A DNA stretch of 36,067 nucleotides from a bacterium (GTDB lineage: Bacteria > Patescibacteriota > Patescibacteriia > JACPHY01), in the NCBI GenBank assembly GCA_030646955.1, contig JAUSKM010000018.1:1-36067 (forward strand), in the 5' to 3' direction. Under the pieces are notes generated by a model, which was not told the origin of the DNA, ran no database searches, and saw only the letters and a list, made by a program, of their open reading frames with translations. Below are positions 1 through 7,584 of the stretch, in pieces. The first letter of the stretch is position 1; each line of letters opens with the position of its first letter. The translations under genes were made by a program, and so were the position numbers.

Positions 1-14
1 TGCATAAATGGTAA

Positions 15-41
15 GGCCCCGCCGCATGACGCGACGGGGCC
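15..41. terminator. GC-rich inverted repeat, possible terminator
   Basis: ggccccgccgc-atgac-gcgacggggcc, 11-bp stem with one mismatch (G-U wobble if read on minus); poor T-tract. Confidence 0.4.
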
Positions 42-150
42 CGCTTCGGGACGGTGTTGCCACAAACGAGTCGGCTCACCACCAGCTTTCGGCCCGTTTC
101 CGGCGCCACTCTGGGGCACATGCCAAAACACGCAGCGTGAACAACCCGTC

Positions 151-1116
151 ATGTCCATACTCGCATATATCGCTGCTATGTCAATGAGTAATTCGACATG
201 CCTCTTTCTCGGCACATCGGCGTTCTCCATTCCGAGCGCTGAGGCGCTGCTCGCAAGCGGGGTGTGCACGCTCCTGGGTGTGGTGACACAGCCAGACAAG
301 CCAGCAGGACGCGGACAGCAGCTGGCAACATCACCCATGGCTGCATGGGCGCGCGAGCGTAGGATACCGCTCTGGCAGCCCGCGACCAAACAGGAGCTTA
401 CAGCGCTCGTGCGCGAGTGCGCACCAGATGTTGCGGTGGTTGTAGCGTACGGCCGCATCATTGCCGCAGACGCACTGGCAATCCCCCCTCACGGATTCGT
501 GAACCTCCACCCGTCACTCCTCCCACGCTGGCGCGGCCCATCGCCAATCGCTGCTGCAATTGCTGCGGGAGATCAGGAAACAGGCGTGACCGTCATGCGG
601 ATTGACGATCAGATGGATCACGGACCCATTCTCGCACAGGAACGCACTCCCCTTCTCCCGCATGTGACGCGCACGCAGCTGGAGCAGGATCTTGCCAAAC
701 AAGGCGCCACGCTCCTCGCGCGGACGCTGTCGGCGCACCTTGCGGGCGACATCATTCCAAAACCACAGGACGATGCGCAAACGACGGTCTGTCCCCTGCT
801 CTCCAAGGAGGACGGCCGCATTCTGTGGAACGAATCCGCTCTCGTGATCGAGCGCAAAATTCGCGCGTACGAAGGATGGCCGGGAACGTGGATGGAGCTC
901 CCCAATGGCAAACGCCTGAAGATCCTTACCGTGGAAATTGAAGGCACGACTGATGCCAACCCTGGAACCATCGCGCGAGATGCGCATGGTCGCATGGTTG
1001 TGGCATGTGGAGAGAAAAAAACATTTGTGCTCTTGCAGGTTCAACCGGAGGGGAAACAACCCATGGATGGGGCATCATTCCTCCGTGGCTACAACGGCCC
1101 AATGCAGTGCAATTGA
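151..1116 (+). CDS. fmt: Methionyl-tRNA formyltransferase (start may be 178 or 184)
   Basis: FLGTSAFSIPSAEALL, VVTQPDKPAGRGQ, NLHPSLLPRWRGPSPIAAAI, TGVTVMRIDDQMDHGPIL are typical Fmt motifs. Confidence 0.95.
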   Translation: MSILAYIAAMSMSNSTCLFLGTSAFSIPSAEALLASGVCTLLGVVTQPDKPAGRGQQLATSPMAAWARERRIPLWQPATKQELTALVRECAPDVAVVVAYGRIIAADALAIPPHGFVNLHPSLLPRWRGPSPIAAAIAAGDQETGVTVMRIDDQMDHGPILAQERTPLLPHVTRTQLEQDLAKQGATLLARTLSAHLAGDIIPKPQDDAQTTVCPLLSKEDGRILWNESALVIERKIRAYEGWPGTWMELPNGKRLKILTVEIEGTTDANPGTIARDAHGRMVVACGEKKTFVLLQVQPEGKQPMDGASFLRGYNGPMQCN

Positions 1117-1140
1117 CCGCCCGCTACAAGTCGATATACT
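1113..1140 (+). promoter_or_regulatory. Putative sigma70-type promoter TTGACC-N16-TATACT
   Basis: -35 TTGACC (1113-1118) overlaps the fmt TGA stop; -10 TATACT (1135-1140); upstream of the ORF at 1182. Confidence 0.6.
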
Positions 1141-1181
1141 CGTTACAGAATAGTAGACCAACGCTCTTTTGGGGGTGCGCC

Positions 1182-1436
1182 ATGAATCACCGCGTCTTGT
1201 ACGGCATTGCCGCCATCATCGCAGCACTCTGGGGCGGCGCGGCGCTCTTTCTGCTCGTGGCATCGCGGGTTCTTCCGCCAGGAAGCAAACTCATGGAGAT
1301 GACGATGGTTGGTTCGCTGCTCATCGCCGGTGCGCCAGTACTCGTGACAACGGGAGCACTCTTAGTTGGCGTAGACATCACCGCCACCAAGACGAAGCGG
1401 GGTGCGACGCAGTCCCAACCGCAGCGTCCCGAATAG
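1182..1436 (+). CDS. Small membrane protein, two predicted TM segments, unknown function
   Basis: MNHRVLYGIAAIIAALWGGAALFLLVASRVLPPGSK...; hydrophobic; own promoter and terminator. Confidence 0.7.
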   Translation: MNHRVLYGIAAIIAALWGGAALFLLVASRVLPPGSKLMEMTMVGSLLIAGAPVLVTTGALLVGVDITATKTKRGATQSQPQRPE

Positions 1437-1449
1437 CACCATCACAGCA

Positions 1450-1479
1450 AGACCCCCGACAAATGATGCCGGGGGTCTC
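1450..1479 (+). terminator. Rho-independent-like hairpin
   Basis: agacccccg...cgggggtct type inverted repeat between convergent genes. Confidence 0.7.
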
Positions 1480-1500
1480 ACTATTTTGCAGCTGGCGGTT

Positions 1501-1743
1501 CTACGCAATCCCCAGTGCCGTGTTGATGCGTGTCTTGTCGAATCCGATGACGATGGTGCCGTCGATGTCAATGACGGGTACGCCCATCTGGCCGGATTTC
1601 TGTACCATCTCGTCTGCACGCGCTGGATCCGCCGCAACATTCACCTCTTCGTACTGCACGCCGTGTTCCTTGAAGTACTCCTTCGCCATGGTGCAGTACG
1701 GACACGTTGGCGTCGAATAGACGGTCACTTTCTTGTCGGCCAT
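1501..1743 (-). CDS. Glutaredoxin/NrdH-like thiol-disulfide protein
   Basis: VTVYSTPTCPYCTMAKEYF (CPYC), GVPVIDIDGTIVIGFD. Confidence 0.9.
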   Translation of the reverse strand: MADKKVTVYSTPTCPYCTMAKEYFKEHGVQYEEVNVAADPARADEMVQKSGQMGVPVIDIDGTIVIGFDKTRINTALGIA

Positions 1744-1806
1744 ACACTCAAAAGGTTATGTCCACAGACATCCAGTGTACCCGATCTCCCGTCGCACGCA
1801 ACCCAC

Positions 1807-2007
1807 TCACTCGACAACCTCGTCGTCCGGGAACTGCACATACTTCTCCGGATCTTCCTCAAATTCCGCAATGCACGCATCGGAACAAAAGGCGTAGAGC
1901 TCACCGGTGAACTCCTTGGTAATCGCCGATTTTCCTGCGGTGAACGGTGCCTTACACACACGGCAATGCTTGGGATCGGCTGCGATGTATCGCTCGTATG
2001 CATTCAT
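1807..2007 (-). CDS. YHS/TRASH-like metal-binding small protein
   Basis: CRVC...FCSDACIAEFEEDPEKYV. Confidence 0.65.
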   Translation of the reverse strand: MNAYERYIAADPKHCRVCKAPFTAGKSAITKEFTGELYAFCSDACIAEFEEDPEKYVQFPDDEVVE

Positions 2008-2062
2008 ATATACACAGCGTACACATGCAACATGAACGGAGCTTCATTCGCGCCACGGCCTC

Positions 2063-2638
2063 CTACGCTTTCCCCAGTGTCTCCTGGCCCGGTTCCCACT
2101 CCACCGGACACAGATTACCCGACTGGAGTGCTTTGAGCACCCGAAGTGTCTCCGCTACGGAGCGTCCTACGGACCCCGCACTCACCACCATATACTTAAG
2201 TATGCCCTCCGGATCAATGATGAACAGCCCGCGCTCCGCAAGTCCCTCTTCCTCGTTGTAGATACCGTACGCCTCTGCAACCGCATGCGTTGTATCGGCG
2301 AGGACGGGGTACTTCACCATCGAGAGATCCCGCTCAAACCATGTTTTGTGGCTCCATTCGGAATCCGTGGATGCCGAAAGAATTTTTGCGCCGAGCGCTG
2401 CAAACTCCTCTTCCTTCTGCCCAAATCCCTTCAGCTCCGTGGGACAGATGAACGTGAAGTCGCGCGGATAGAAGAAGAGGACGAGCCACGACCCTTCGTA
2501 GTCAGACAACGATACTTTCGAGAAGCCGTCTTTCCCCTGCTGGTACGCAACCACACCGGAAAAATCCGGAGCCGGTTGTCCAATCTTAGGACACCCACAC
2601 GCGAACCCACCGCGCGCACCATCTTGGCAACATTGCAT
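2063..2638 (-). CDS. AhpC/Prx-type 2-Cys peroxiredoxin
   Basis: APDFSG...FFYPRDFTFICPTEL, GNLCPVEWEPG; start taken at MQCCQDG (cat 2636-2638). Confidence 0.93.
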   Translation of the reverse strand: MQCCQDGARGGFACGCPKIGQPAPDFSGVVAYQQGKDGFSKVSLSDYEGSWLVLFFYPRDFTFICPTELKGFGQKEEEFAALGAKILSASTDSEWSHKTWFERDLSMVKYPVLADTTHAVAEAYGIYNEEEGLAERGLFIIDPEGILKYMVVSAGSVGRSVAETLRVLKALQSGNLCPVEWEPGQETLGKA

Positions 2639-2648
2639 AGATTTTGAG

Positions 2649-3281
2649 TTACGCTGCTGTGATTCCCACGTTCCGCACCCGCTCGAATGCCGCAGTTGCG
2701 GCTGCCCAGTTGAGGTTTTTCCAGTAGTCATTGATGTATGCCTTGCGATCTGATCCGTAGTCCATGAAGTACGCATGTTCGTACACGTCGAGAACCAGTA
2801 CAGGGATCGCGCCCCACACGCCTCCCTGGTTATGCGCATCGGCACCGTAGATCTTCAGGCGACCGAGATGCGTGTCCCACGCAAGCACCACCCACCCGCG
2901 TACCGCCATGCCGGTCGCAGAGAACGCCTGGACGAAGCGCTCTAGCGATCCCCACTTCTCCGCGATGGCATCCACCAGCGTCCCCGTGGGTGTTCCGTCT
3001 CCGCCAAGGACGTTGAAGTAGTGCTCATGGAGGTACACGCCGTTGGCCGCAAACGTCTCGCCGTCGCGCAACGCGCGTAACTCCGAATACGTCTGATTCG
3101 CGCCCTCCAGTGCCTCCGGGCGGTCAACCAGCGCCTTCAGTTTCTCGCCGATCTCCTGCATCTTCTTCACGTACCCCACGTAGAGCTTGTCGTGATGAAT
3201 CTCCATCGCCTTTGCGGAGATGCCGATGAGCTCCTGCCGGAATGGAAGCGGCTTTGGCTCGTATGCTTTCGTGCTTGGCAT
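2649..3281 (-). CDS. Fe/Mn superoxide dismutase family protein
   Basis: MEIHHDKLYVGYV, NGVYLHEHYFN, VLDVYEHAYFMDYGSDRKAYINDYWKNLNW. Confidence 0.92.
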   Translation of the reverse strand: MPSTKAYEPKPLPFRQELIGISAKAMEIHHDKLYVGYVKKMQEIGEKLKALVDRPEALEGANQTYSELRALRDGETFAANGVYLHEHYFNVLGGDGTPTGTLVDAIAEKWGSLERFVQAFSATGMAVRGWVVLAWDTHLGRLKIYGADAHNQGGVWGAIPVLVLDVYEHAYFMDYGSDRKAYINDYWKNLNWAAATAAFERVRNVGITAA

Positions 3282-3294
3282 ATCATGGTGGTTA

Positions 3295-3528
3295 CTACTC
3301 GGGATAAAGCTGATTCCCCTCCTCGTCGTAGAGAAAAATTGCCTTTGTCGGACACGACTGCGCGGCCATGAGCACGGTTTCGTAATCCGCCCACGCTGAA
3401 TCTGATTTCGGAAGGAGCACTGCCTTATTCTCGTCATCCAAAAAAAACACATCTGGCGCGATGGTCACGCATGACGCTGCCCCAATGCAGAGGTCTCGGT
3501 CTACTACTATTTTTGCGATACGCGGCAT
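3295..3528 (-). CDS. Small ferredoxin
   Basis: VDRDLCIGAASCVTIAPDVFFLDDENKA...AAQSCPTKAIFLYDEEG. Confidence 0.88.
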   Translation of the reverse strand: MPRIAKIVVDRDLCIGAASCVTIAPDVFFLDDENKAVLLPKSDSAWADYETVLMAAQSCPTKAIFLYDEEGNQLYPE

Positions 3529-3591
3529 ACACGGGCATCATCGATATTTCACATTGCACGAACGTTCCATGTTTCCATACTACCAACCAAA

Positions 3592-3613
3592 ACGCCGCCT
3601 TCAAGGGCGACGT
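3592..3613 (-). terminator. Hairpin after nfu (minus strand)
   Basis: Minus-strand ACGTCGCC-CTTGAA-GGCGGCGT followed by TTT; 8-bp stem with one GU. Confidence 0.55.
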
Positions 3614-3621
3614 CTCGGTTC

Positions 3622-3882
3622 CTAGGTATAGAAGACATTTTGGACCTCCGGGCAACGCTCCCGAATCATCTTCTCAACACCGAGTCCGAATGTCATGACG
3701 CTCATGGGACATCCCTTGCAGGACCCCACGAGTTCGAGTGTGACGTTCCCCTCGCCGTCCACCTCCACGAGCCGCGCGTCGCCCTCGTGCGCCGCGAGTG
3801 ACGGGCGCACCTCATCAAGGATCGCCGTGACTGCGCTACGGATGGCATCGCCATTGATCGTCGTGGCTGGTGGCTTATCCAT
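3622..3882 (-). CDS. NifU C-terminal (Nfu) domain protein
   Basis: LVEVDGEGNVTLELVGSCKGCPMSVMTFGLGVEKMIRERCPEV (CxxC). Confidence 0.93.
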   Translation of the reverse strand: MDKPPATTINGDAIRSAVTAILDEVRPSLAAHEGDARLVEVDGEGNVTLELVGSCKGCPMSVMTFGLGVEKMIRERCPEVQNVFYT

Positions 3883-4555
3883 AGTATTTTTCGTGATAGA
3901 ACCGGATGAGCTGCTCAATTTCCGGAATGGCATCGGGATTGCCCACGCCCACTTTCAATTTCCGTTGGACGTCTTCCAGCGTCTGCGCGCCTTCGAGGAC
4001 CGCCTCCTCGATATCTTTGTCGGTGATGTTGAGGCGATCATCCACAACACGCGCGTGTTCCACGATGACACGCTGATGCTGCCCCGACGCGCGGAAGTAC
4101 TCGTTCGCCGCCTTCCGGAAGGCCTTGTCCGCTAGCACCGAGCAATGGATCTTACGATTCGGAAGCCCCGCAAGCCGCTCCATAACGTGCTGCGGCTTGA
4201 TTTGCAACGCGTTCGTCAGTTGTATGCCGCCATCCTCCGTGCACATGACGGAGAACATGGACGTGGATGCAATTGCAGAACCGCAACCAAACGTTTGCCA
4301 CTTGAGATCAGCGATACGATCGGTTGTGGGGTCCACCTTGATCCAAATCTTCATCACGTCGCCGCACGCTGGCGAGCCAACGATACCAACCGCATCGAAC
4401 TGGCCTTCCTGGGGATCTTCCAGGAGGAGGTTGCGCGGATGGAAGAAGTGATCCTTCACAATCTCCGAGTACACCCACTTCTCGCCGGTGCGCTCGTTCA
4501 CGATTTCGGCATCCTGCATCTGTGTGCTGGTGAGTTTCTTGTCAGTTGGATGCAT
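3875..4555 (-). CDS. iscU: IscU/NifU-N Fe-S scaffold with C-terminal BFD-like domain lacking cysteines
   Basis: GSPACGDVMKI, WQTFGCGSAIASTSM, KIHCSVLADKAF; tail LNITDKDIEEAVLEGAQTLEDVQRKLKVGVGNPDAIPEIEQLI. Overlaps nfu by 8 nt (ATGGATAA). Confidence 0.9.
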   Translation of the reverse strand: MHPTDKKLTSTQMQDAEIVNERTGEKWVYSEIVKDHFFHPRNLLLEDPQEGQFDAVGIVGSPACGDVMKIWIKVDPTTDRIADLKWQTFGCGSAIASTSMFSVMCTEDGGIQLTNALQIKPQHVMERLAGLPNRKIHCSVLADKAFRKAANEYFRASGQHQRVIVEHARVVDDRLNITDKDIEEAVLEGAQTLEDVQRKLKVGVGNPDAIPEIEQLIRFYHEKYYG

Positions 4556-4558
4556 ACG

Positions 4559-5851
4559 TTACTGCTTAGTTTCCCAGTGCGGGCGCTGACCAAGGAGCGC
4601 TTTTGCGGTTTCGGACGATGCACCGCTGCCAATGGTCTTCTTCGCATGCATCTCCAGACGCACCGGACTGATAGCGCGAAGCCGCTCGGTAATTGGCGGG
4701 AGCTGATCCAGGACATACGCGAGATCTTCCCGCGTCGTCTGCCGGCCCATCGTGAAACGAATGGATGCGTGCGCGTACTCGTACGGACGGCCGATGGCCA
4801 GAATGACATGCGATGGATCCAATGTCTGCGAGTCGCACGCGGAACCGGTTGCGGCGGCGATGCCATGCGCATCGAGATACAGCAGCATCGCCTCGCCCTC
4901 GATGTCTAGAACGGAGACGTTGATGTTGTTTGGCAATCGCTCCGTCGGATGCCCGTTGAGGACGATCTTTGGAACACGCGCCTGTATCTCATTGATGAAC
5001 CAATCCCGTAGCTCCGTGAGCCGTGTGCATTCTGCCTCGCGCTCCTCCGCCGCAATGGCCAGCGCGGCAGCAAAGCCCACCGCGCCCGCCACGTTTTCCG
5101 TGCCGGACCGCAGTCGCTGTTCTTGGCCGCCACCAAAGACCAATGGCTCCAGCTTCACGCCGCGCCGCTTGAAGAGCACGCCGATGCCCTTGGGGCCGTA
5201 GCACTTGGATCCGTTAATCGTAAGCAGGTCTACACCAAGCCGCTGGACATCGAGATCCAGGAATCCTGTTGCCTGGCATGCGTCCGTGTGCAGAAATGGA
5301 GCATCCGCCCGCTTTCGACCGTGCGCCTCTTTCCACTGGTGGATTGCGCGCGCAATGGCCGCGATGGGCTGGATGGTCCCGATCTCGTTGTTCGCGTACA
5401 TAACGGACACCAGAACGGTGTCCTCACGCAGCGATGCGACCACCTGCTCCGGGGTGACGCGGCCATCCTCATCAACCGGCAACACGGTCGCAGAAAACCC
5501 CTCGTGCTTCGCAAGGTGCTCCACGGGATTGAGCACCGCATGATGTTCGATCGCGGTGGTCACCAAATGCTTGCCGCGCCCTGCGTACGCACGCGCAACG
5601 CCGAGCACCGCCATGTTGTCAGATTCCGTCCCGCTCGCGGTAAAAAGAAGCTCCTCCGGCGCACACACGAGCACGCGCGCAATACCCGCACGCGCTTCAT
5701 CCAGCGCACGCTTCGCGCGGCGGCCTGCCGCGTAGAGAGACGACGGATTACCATACTCCTCGGTGAAGTACGGTGCCATCGCCACCACAACACGCGGGTC
5801 CGTGGGCGTCGTGGCCGCGTGATCCAGATAGACAGTGCGTGATGTATCCAT
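4559..5851 (-). CDS. nifS: Cysteine desulfurase
   Basis: VYLDHAATTPTDPRV, TASGTESDNMAV, HTDACQATGFLDLDV, INGSKCYGPKGIGVL, ATGSACDSQ. Confidence 0.96.
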   Translation of the reverse strand: MDTSRTVYLDHAATTPTDPRVVVAMAPYFTEEYGNPSSLYAAGRRAKRALDEARAGIARVLVCAPEELLFTASGTESDNMAVLGVARAYAGRGKHLVTTAIEHHAVLNPVEHLAKHEGFSATVLPVDEDGRVTPEQVVASLREDTVLVSVMYANNEIGTIQPIAAIARAIHQWKEAHGRKRADAPFLHTDACQATGFLDLDVQRLGVDLLTINGSKCYGPKGIGVLFKRRGVKLEPLVFGGGQEQRLRSGTENVAGAVGFAAALAIAAEEREAECTRLTELRDWFINEIQARVPKIVLNGHPTERLPNNINVSVLDIEGEAMLLYLDAHGIAAATGSACDSQTLDPSHVILAIGRPYEYAHASIRFTMGRQTTREDLAYVLDQLPPITERLRAISPVRLEMHAKKTIGSGASSETAKALLGQRPHWETKQ

Positions 5852-5855
5852 AGCA

Positions 5856-6302
5856 TTACGGAGATGCGGTCTTCGCGTGCGCGGTCGCAATGTCCGCGAG
5901 CGTCATGTGGTCCAACTCCTGCTCAATCGTCTGCTGCAAGCGCTGGAAGAACGACCGCGATACGCACGACTGCTCGTGCGGGCAGGCATCGTCCGTCTGC
6001 GCGTCCAGGCAATGCGCCAGGACAATAGGGCCTTCCAACGCGCGAACCACTTCGCCCATCGTGATCTCGCGCGGCTGACGGGCAAGGCGATATCCGCCTG
6101 TGCGCCCGCGTGAGCTCACCACAAGTCCGGCGGCACGGAGCGCGCGCACCAGCTCCTCCAAATATTTTTCCGGCAGCTCCAATCGCCCCGCAATCTCGCG
6201 GATACTCACCGGCGCGCCATCGCATACACGCCCCAATTCCGCGATAAACACCACGCCATGGTGCGACCGGCTGGAGATCTTGAAGTTTCGATGCATTTCC
6301 AC
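5856..6302 (-). CDS. Rrf2-family transcriptional regulator (IscR-like); GTG 6302 or ATG 6296
   Basis: VSIREIAGRLELPEKYLEELVRALRAAGLVVSSRGRTGGYRLAR; CLDAQTDDACPHEQSC cysteine triad. Confidence 0.93.
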   Translation of the reverse strand: MEMHRNFKISSRSHHGVVFIAELGRVCDGAPVSIREIAGRLELPEKYLEELVRALRAAGLVVSSRGRTGGYRLARQPREITMGEVVRALEGPIVLAHCLDAQTDDACPHEQSCVSRSFFQRLQQTIEQELDHMTLADIATAHAKTASP

Positions 6303-6319
6303 AGTGATCCTGCAATAAG

Positions 6320-6325
6320 ATTATA
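6320..6325 (-). promoter_or_regulatory. Consensus -10 TATAAT of the Rrf2 operon (proximal promoter)
   Basis: attata on plus strand, 18 nt upstream of the GTG start. Confidence 0.55.
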
Positions 6326-6329
6326 CAGA

Positions 6330-6355
6330 AAAACCCTAGAGTTTACTAGGATTTT
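6330..6355. promoter_or_regulatory. Candidate Rrf2/IscR-type operator inverted repeat
   Basis: AAAACCCTAG-agttta-CTAGGATTTT: 10-bp arms, one mismatch, immediately upstream of the TATAAT box. Confidence 0.55.
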
Positions 6356-6358
6356 TCT

Positions 6359-6387
6359 ACTGTACCCGAAATCCCTAGTCCTGTCAA
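6359..6387 (-). promoter_or_regulatory. Distal promoter TTGACA-N17-TACAGT of the Rrf2 operon
   Basis: tgtcaa 6382-6387 and actgta 6359-6364 on plus strand. Confidence 0.55.
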
Positions 6388-6482
6388 GGAATTCCATTTT
6401 TCTCTCGTTCCATCGCCTTCAATATGCACCGTTGGGGGTTGGTGGAATGCGATTCCGCCGTCTGCTCACGCAGTCAACAATA

Positions 6483-6513
6483 CAAACACTCCATCCGATG
6501 GATGGAGTGTTTG
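6483..6513 (-). terminator. Strong hairpin terminator
   Basis: caaacactccatc-cgatg-gatggagtgtttg, perfect 13-bp stem, downstream of the ORF ending at 6522. Confidence 0.7.
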
Positions 6514-6521
6514 GAGCGTAT

Positions 6522-7379
6522 TTACCGTTGGGGATCATCAAAACGGAGGTCTTCTTCAATCTCGGCGAGGGTCTCTTGGATTTCGGAGAAAATCTGGCGG
6601 CCTTCGTCCAGGAGATCGTGCACTTCGTCGCGGCTGCCGGTCCCCCTCCCAAAGCAGTTGGCCAACGAATCGAGGACGCGCATGCAGAAGATGCTTGCTT
6701 GACGATAACCCATCGCCGCAACCTCCAGCTCCACTGCGTGCTCGCCGAACGAGCTGCGATAGCCGAACGCGATCTTCGCGGGGATGAGGAGCGCGTTGAT
6801 GCTCACGCGGTGGCAGTCACGGTCACGATTCGACTGTTGCTGATGGAGAAGCTGGCGCGACCATCGCTCGCACGCACACGCCCATTTGAATGCCGTATTA
6901 TACAGCGCGTCGTCGGAGAGCTCTGGCATGTCCTGCTCAAACTCCGCAAGCGCCGACGCCTCCTGTCGCTGCTCCCACGCACGTGCACGCGTTTGCCCAC
7001 TGTCCCACTCCTTGTTGTGAGGAGCGGACGCATCGCCATCGCACGCATCGCAGGACTCTCGGCGATCGCGGAGCTGTGCTGCTAGTTTTTCCTCCATGCG
7101 CGCGGGGTCATCCATCGCCACGCAGAACGCATCAAAGTCGTTCTCGAAGAGCTTGCGCATTCCGGGATCGTACGCAAAAAGCGTCGCGTACTGCTCGCGC
7201 CGAACGGCATCATCATCCGCTGGCGGACGTGACTTTGCATCACGTTCTGGAGCTCGCGGGTGTAGGAGCTCGCGGAACGCTTCCTCCATCACGTCGGAGA
7301 CATCGCGACGGAAAAAGTACGGCCGCATGTCGCCACGCCGCGGACCCTGCTCAAAGAGGCGATGCTGTGTCTGATGCAT
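6522..7379 (-). CDS. Hypothetical protein, helical/charged
   Basis: Long ORF in operon with upstream genes; start at MHQTQHRLF; no family recognised. Confidence 0.65.
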   Translation of the reverse strand: MHQTQHRLFEQGPRRGDMRPYFFRRDVSDVMEEAFRELLHPRAPERDAKSRPPADDDAVRREQYATLFAYDPGMRKLFENDFDAFCVAMDDPARMEEKLAAQLRDRRESCDACDGDASAPHNKEWDSGQTRARAWEQRQEASALAEFEQDMPELSDDALYNTAFKWACACERWSRQLLHQQQSNRDRDCHRVSINALLIPAKIAFGYRSSFGEHAVELEVAAMGYRQASIFCMRVLDSLANCFGRGTGSRDEVHDLLDEGRQIFSEIQETLAEIEEDLRFDDPQR

Positions 7380-7392
7380 ACGTATTCGCACG

Positions 7393-7584
7393 TTACGATG
7401 CTTTCCCTGGCAGGATACCATGATTCGCCACCATGCGATATTGCTGCAGGAATGTGTCAATACGCTCACGCGCCGCCATGTCCGTGCTGGCGGTTTTTCG
7501 GATGCGTGACTTCTCTCTCCGGATGTACTTCCGGATGCTTCGCGGGAGTGATGCGTGTGGCATGAATGTGGCGATCGTTAACAT
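7393..7584 (-). CDS. Small basic protein, unknown
   Basis: LPRSIRKYIRREKSRIRKTAS...RIDTFLQQYR; start overlaps the stop of the upstream nuclease gene. Confidence 0.65.
   Translation of the reverse strand: MLTIATFMPHASLPRSIRKYIRREKSRIRKTASTDMAARERIDTFLQQYRMVANHGILPGKAS

Noticed and set aside
1402-2136. 244-aa plus-strand ORF
   Set aside because: Runs through a terminator and antisense to glutaredoxin and YHS genes.
2639-2845. N-terminal 69-aa extension of the peroxiredoxin ORF
   Set aside because: Overlaps the SOD coding region; ATG at 2638 gives a standard Prx start.
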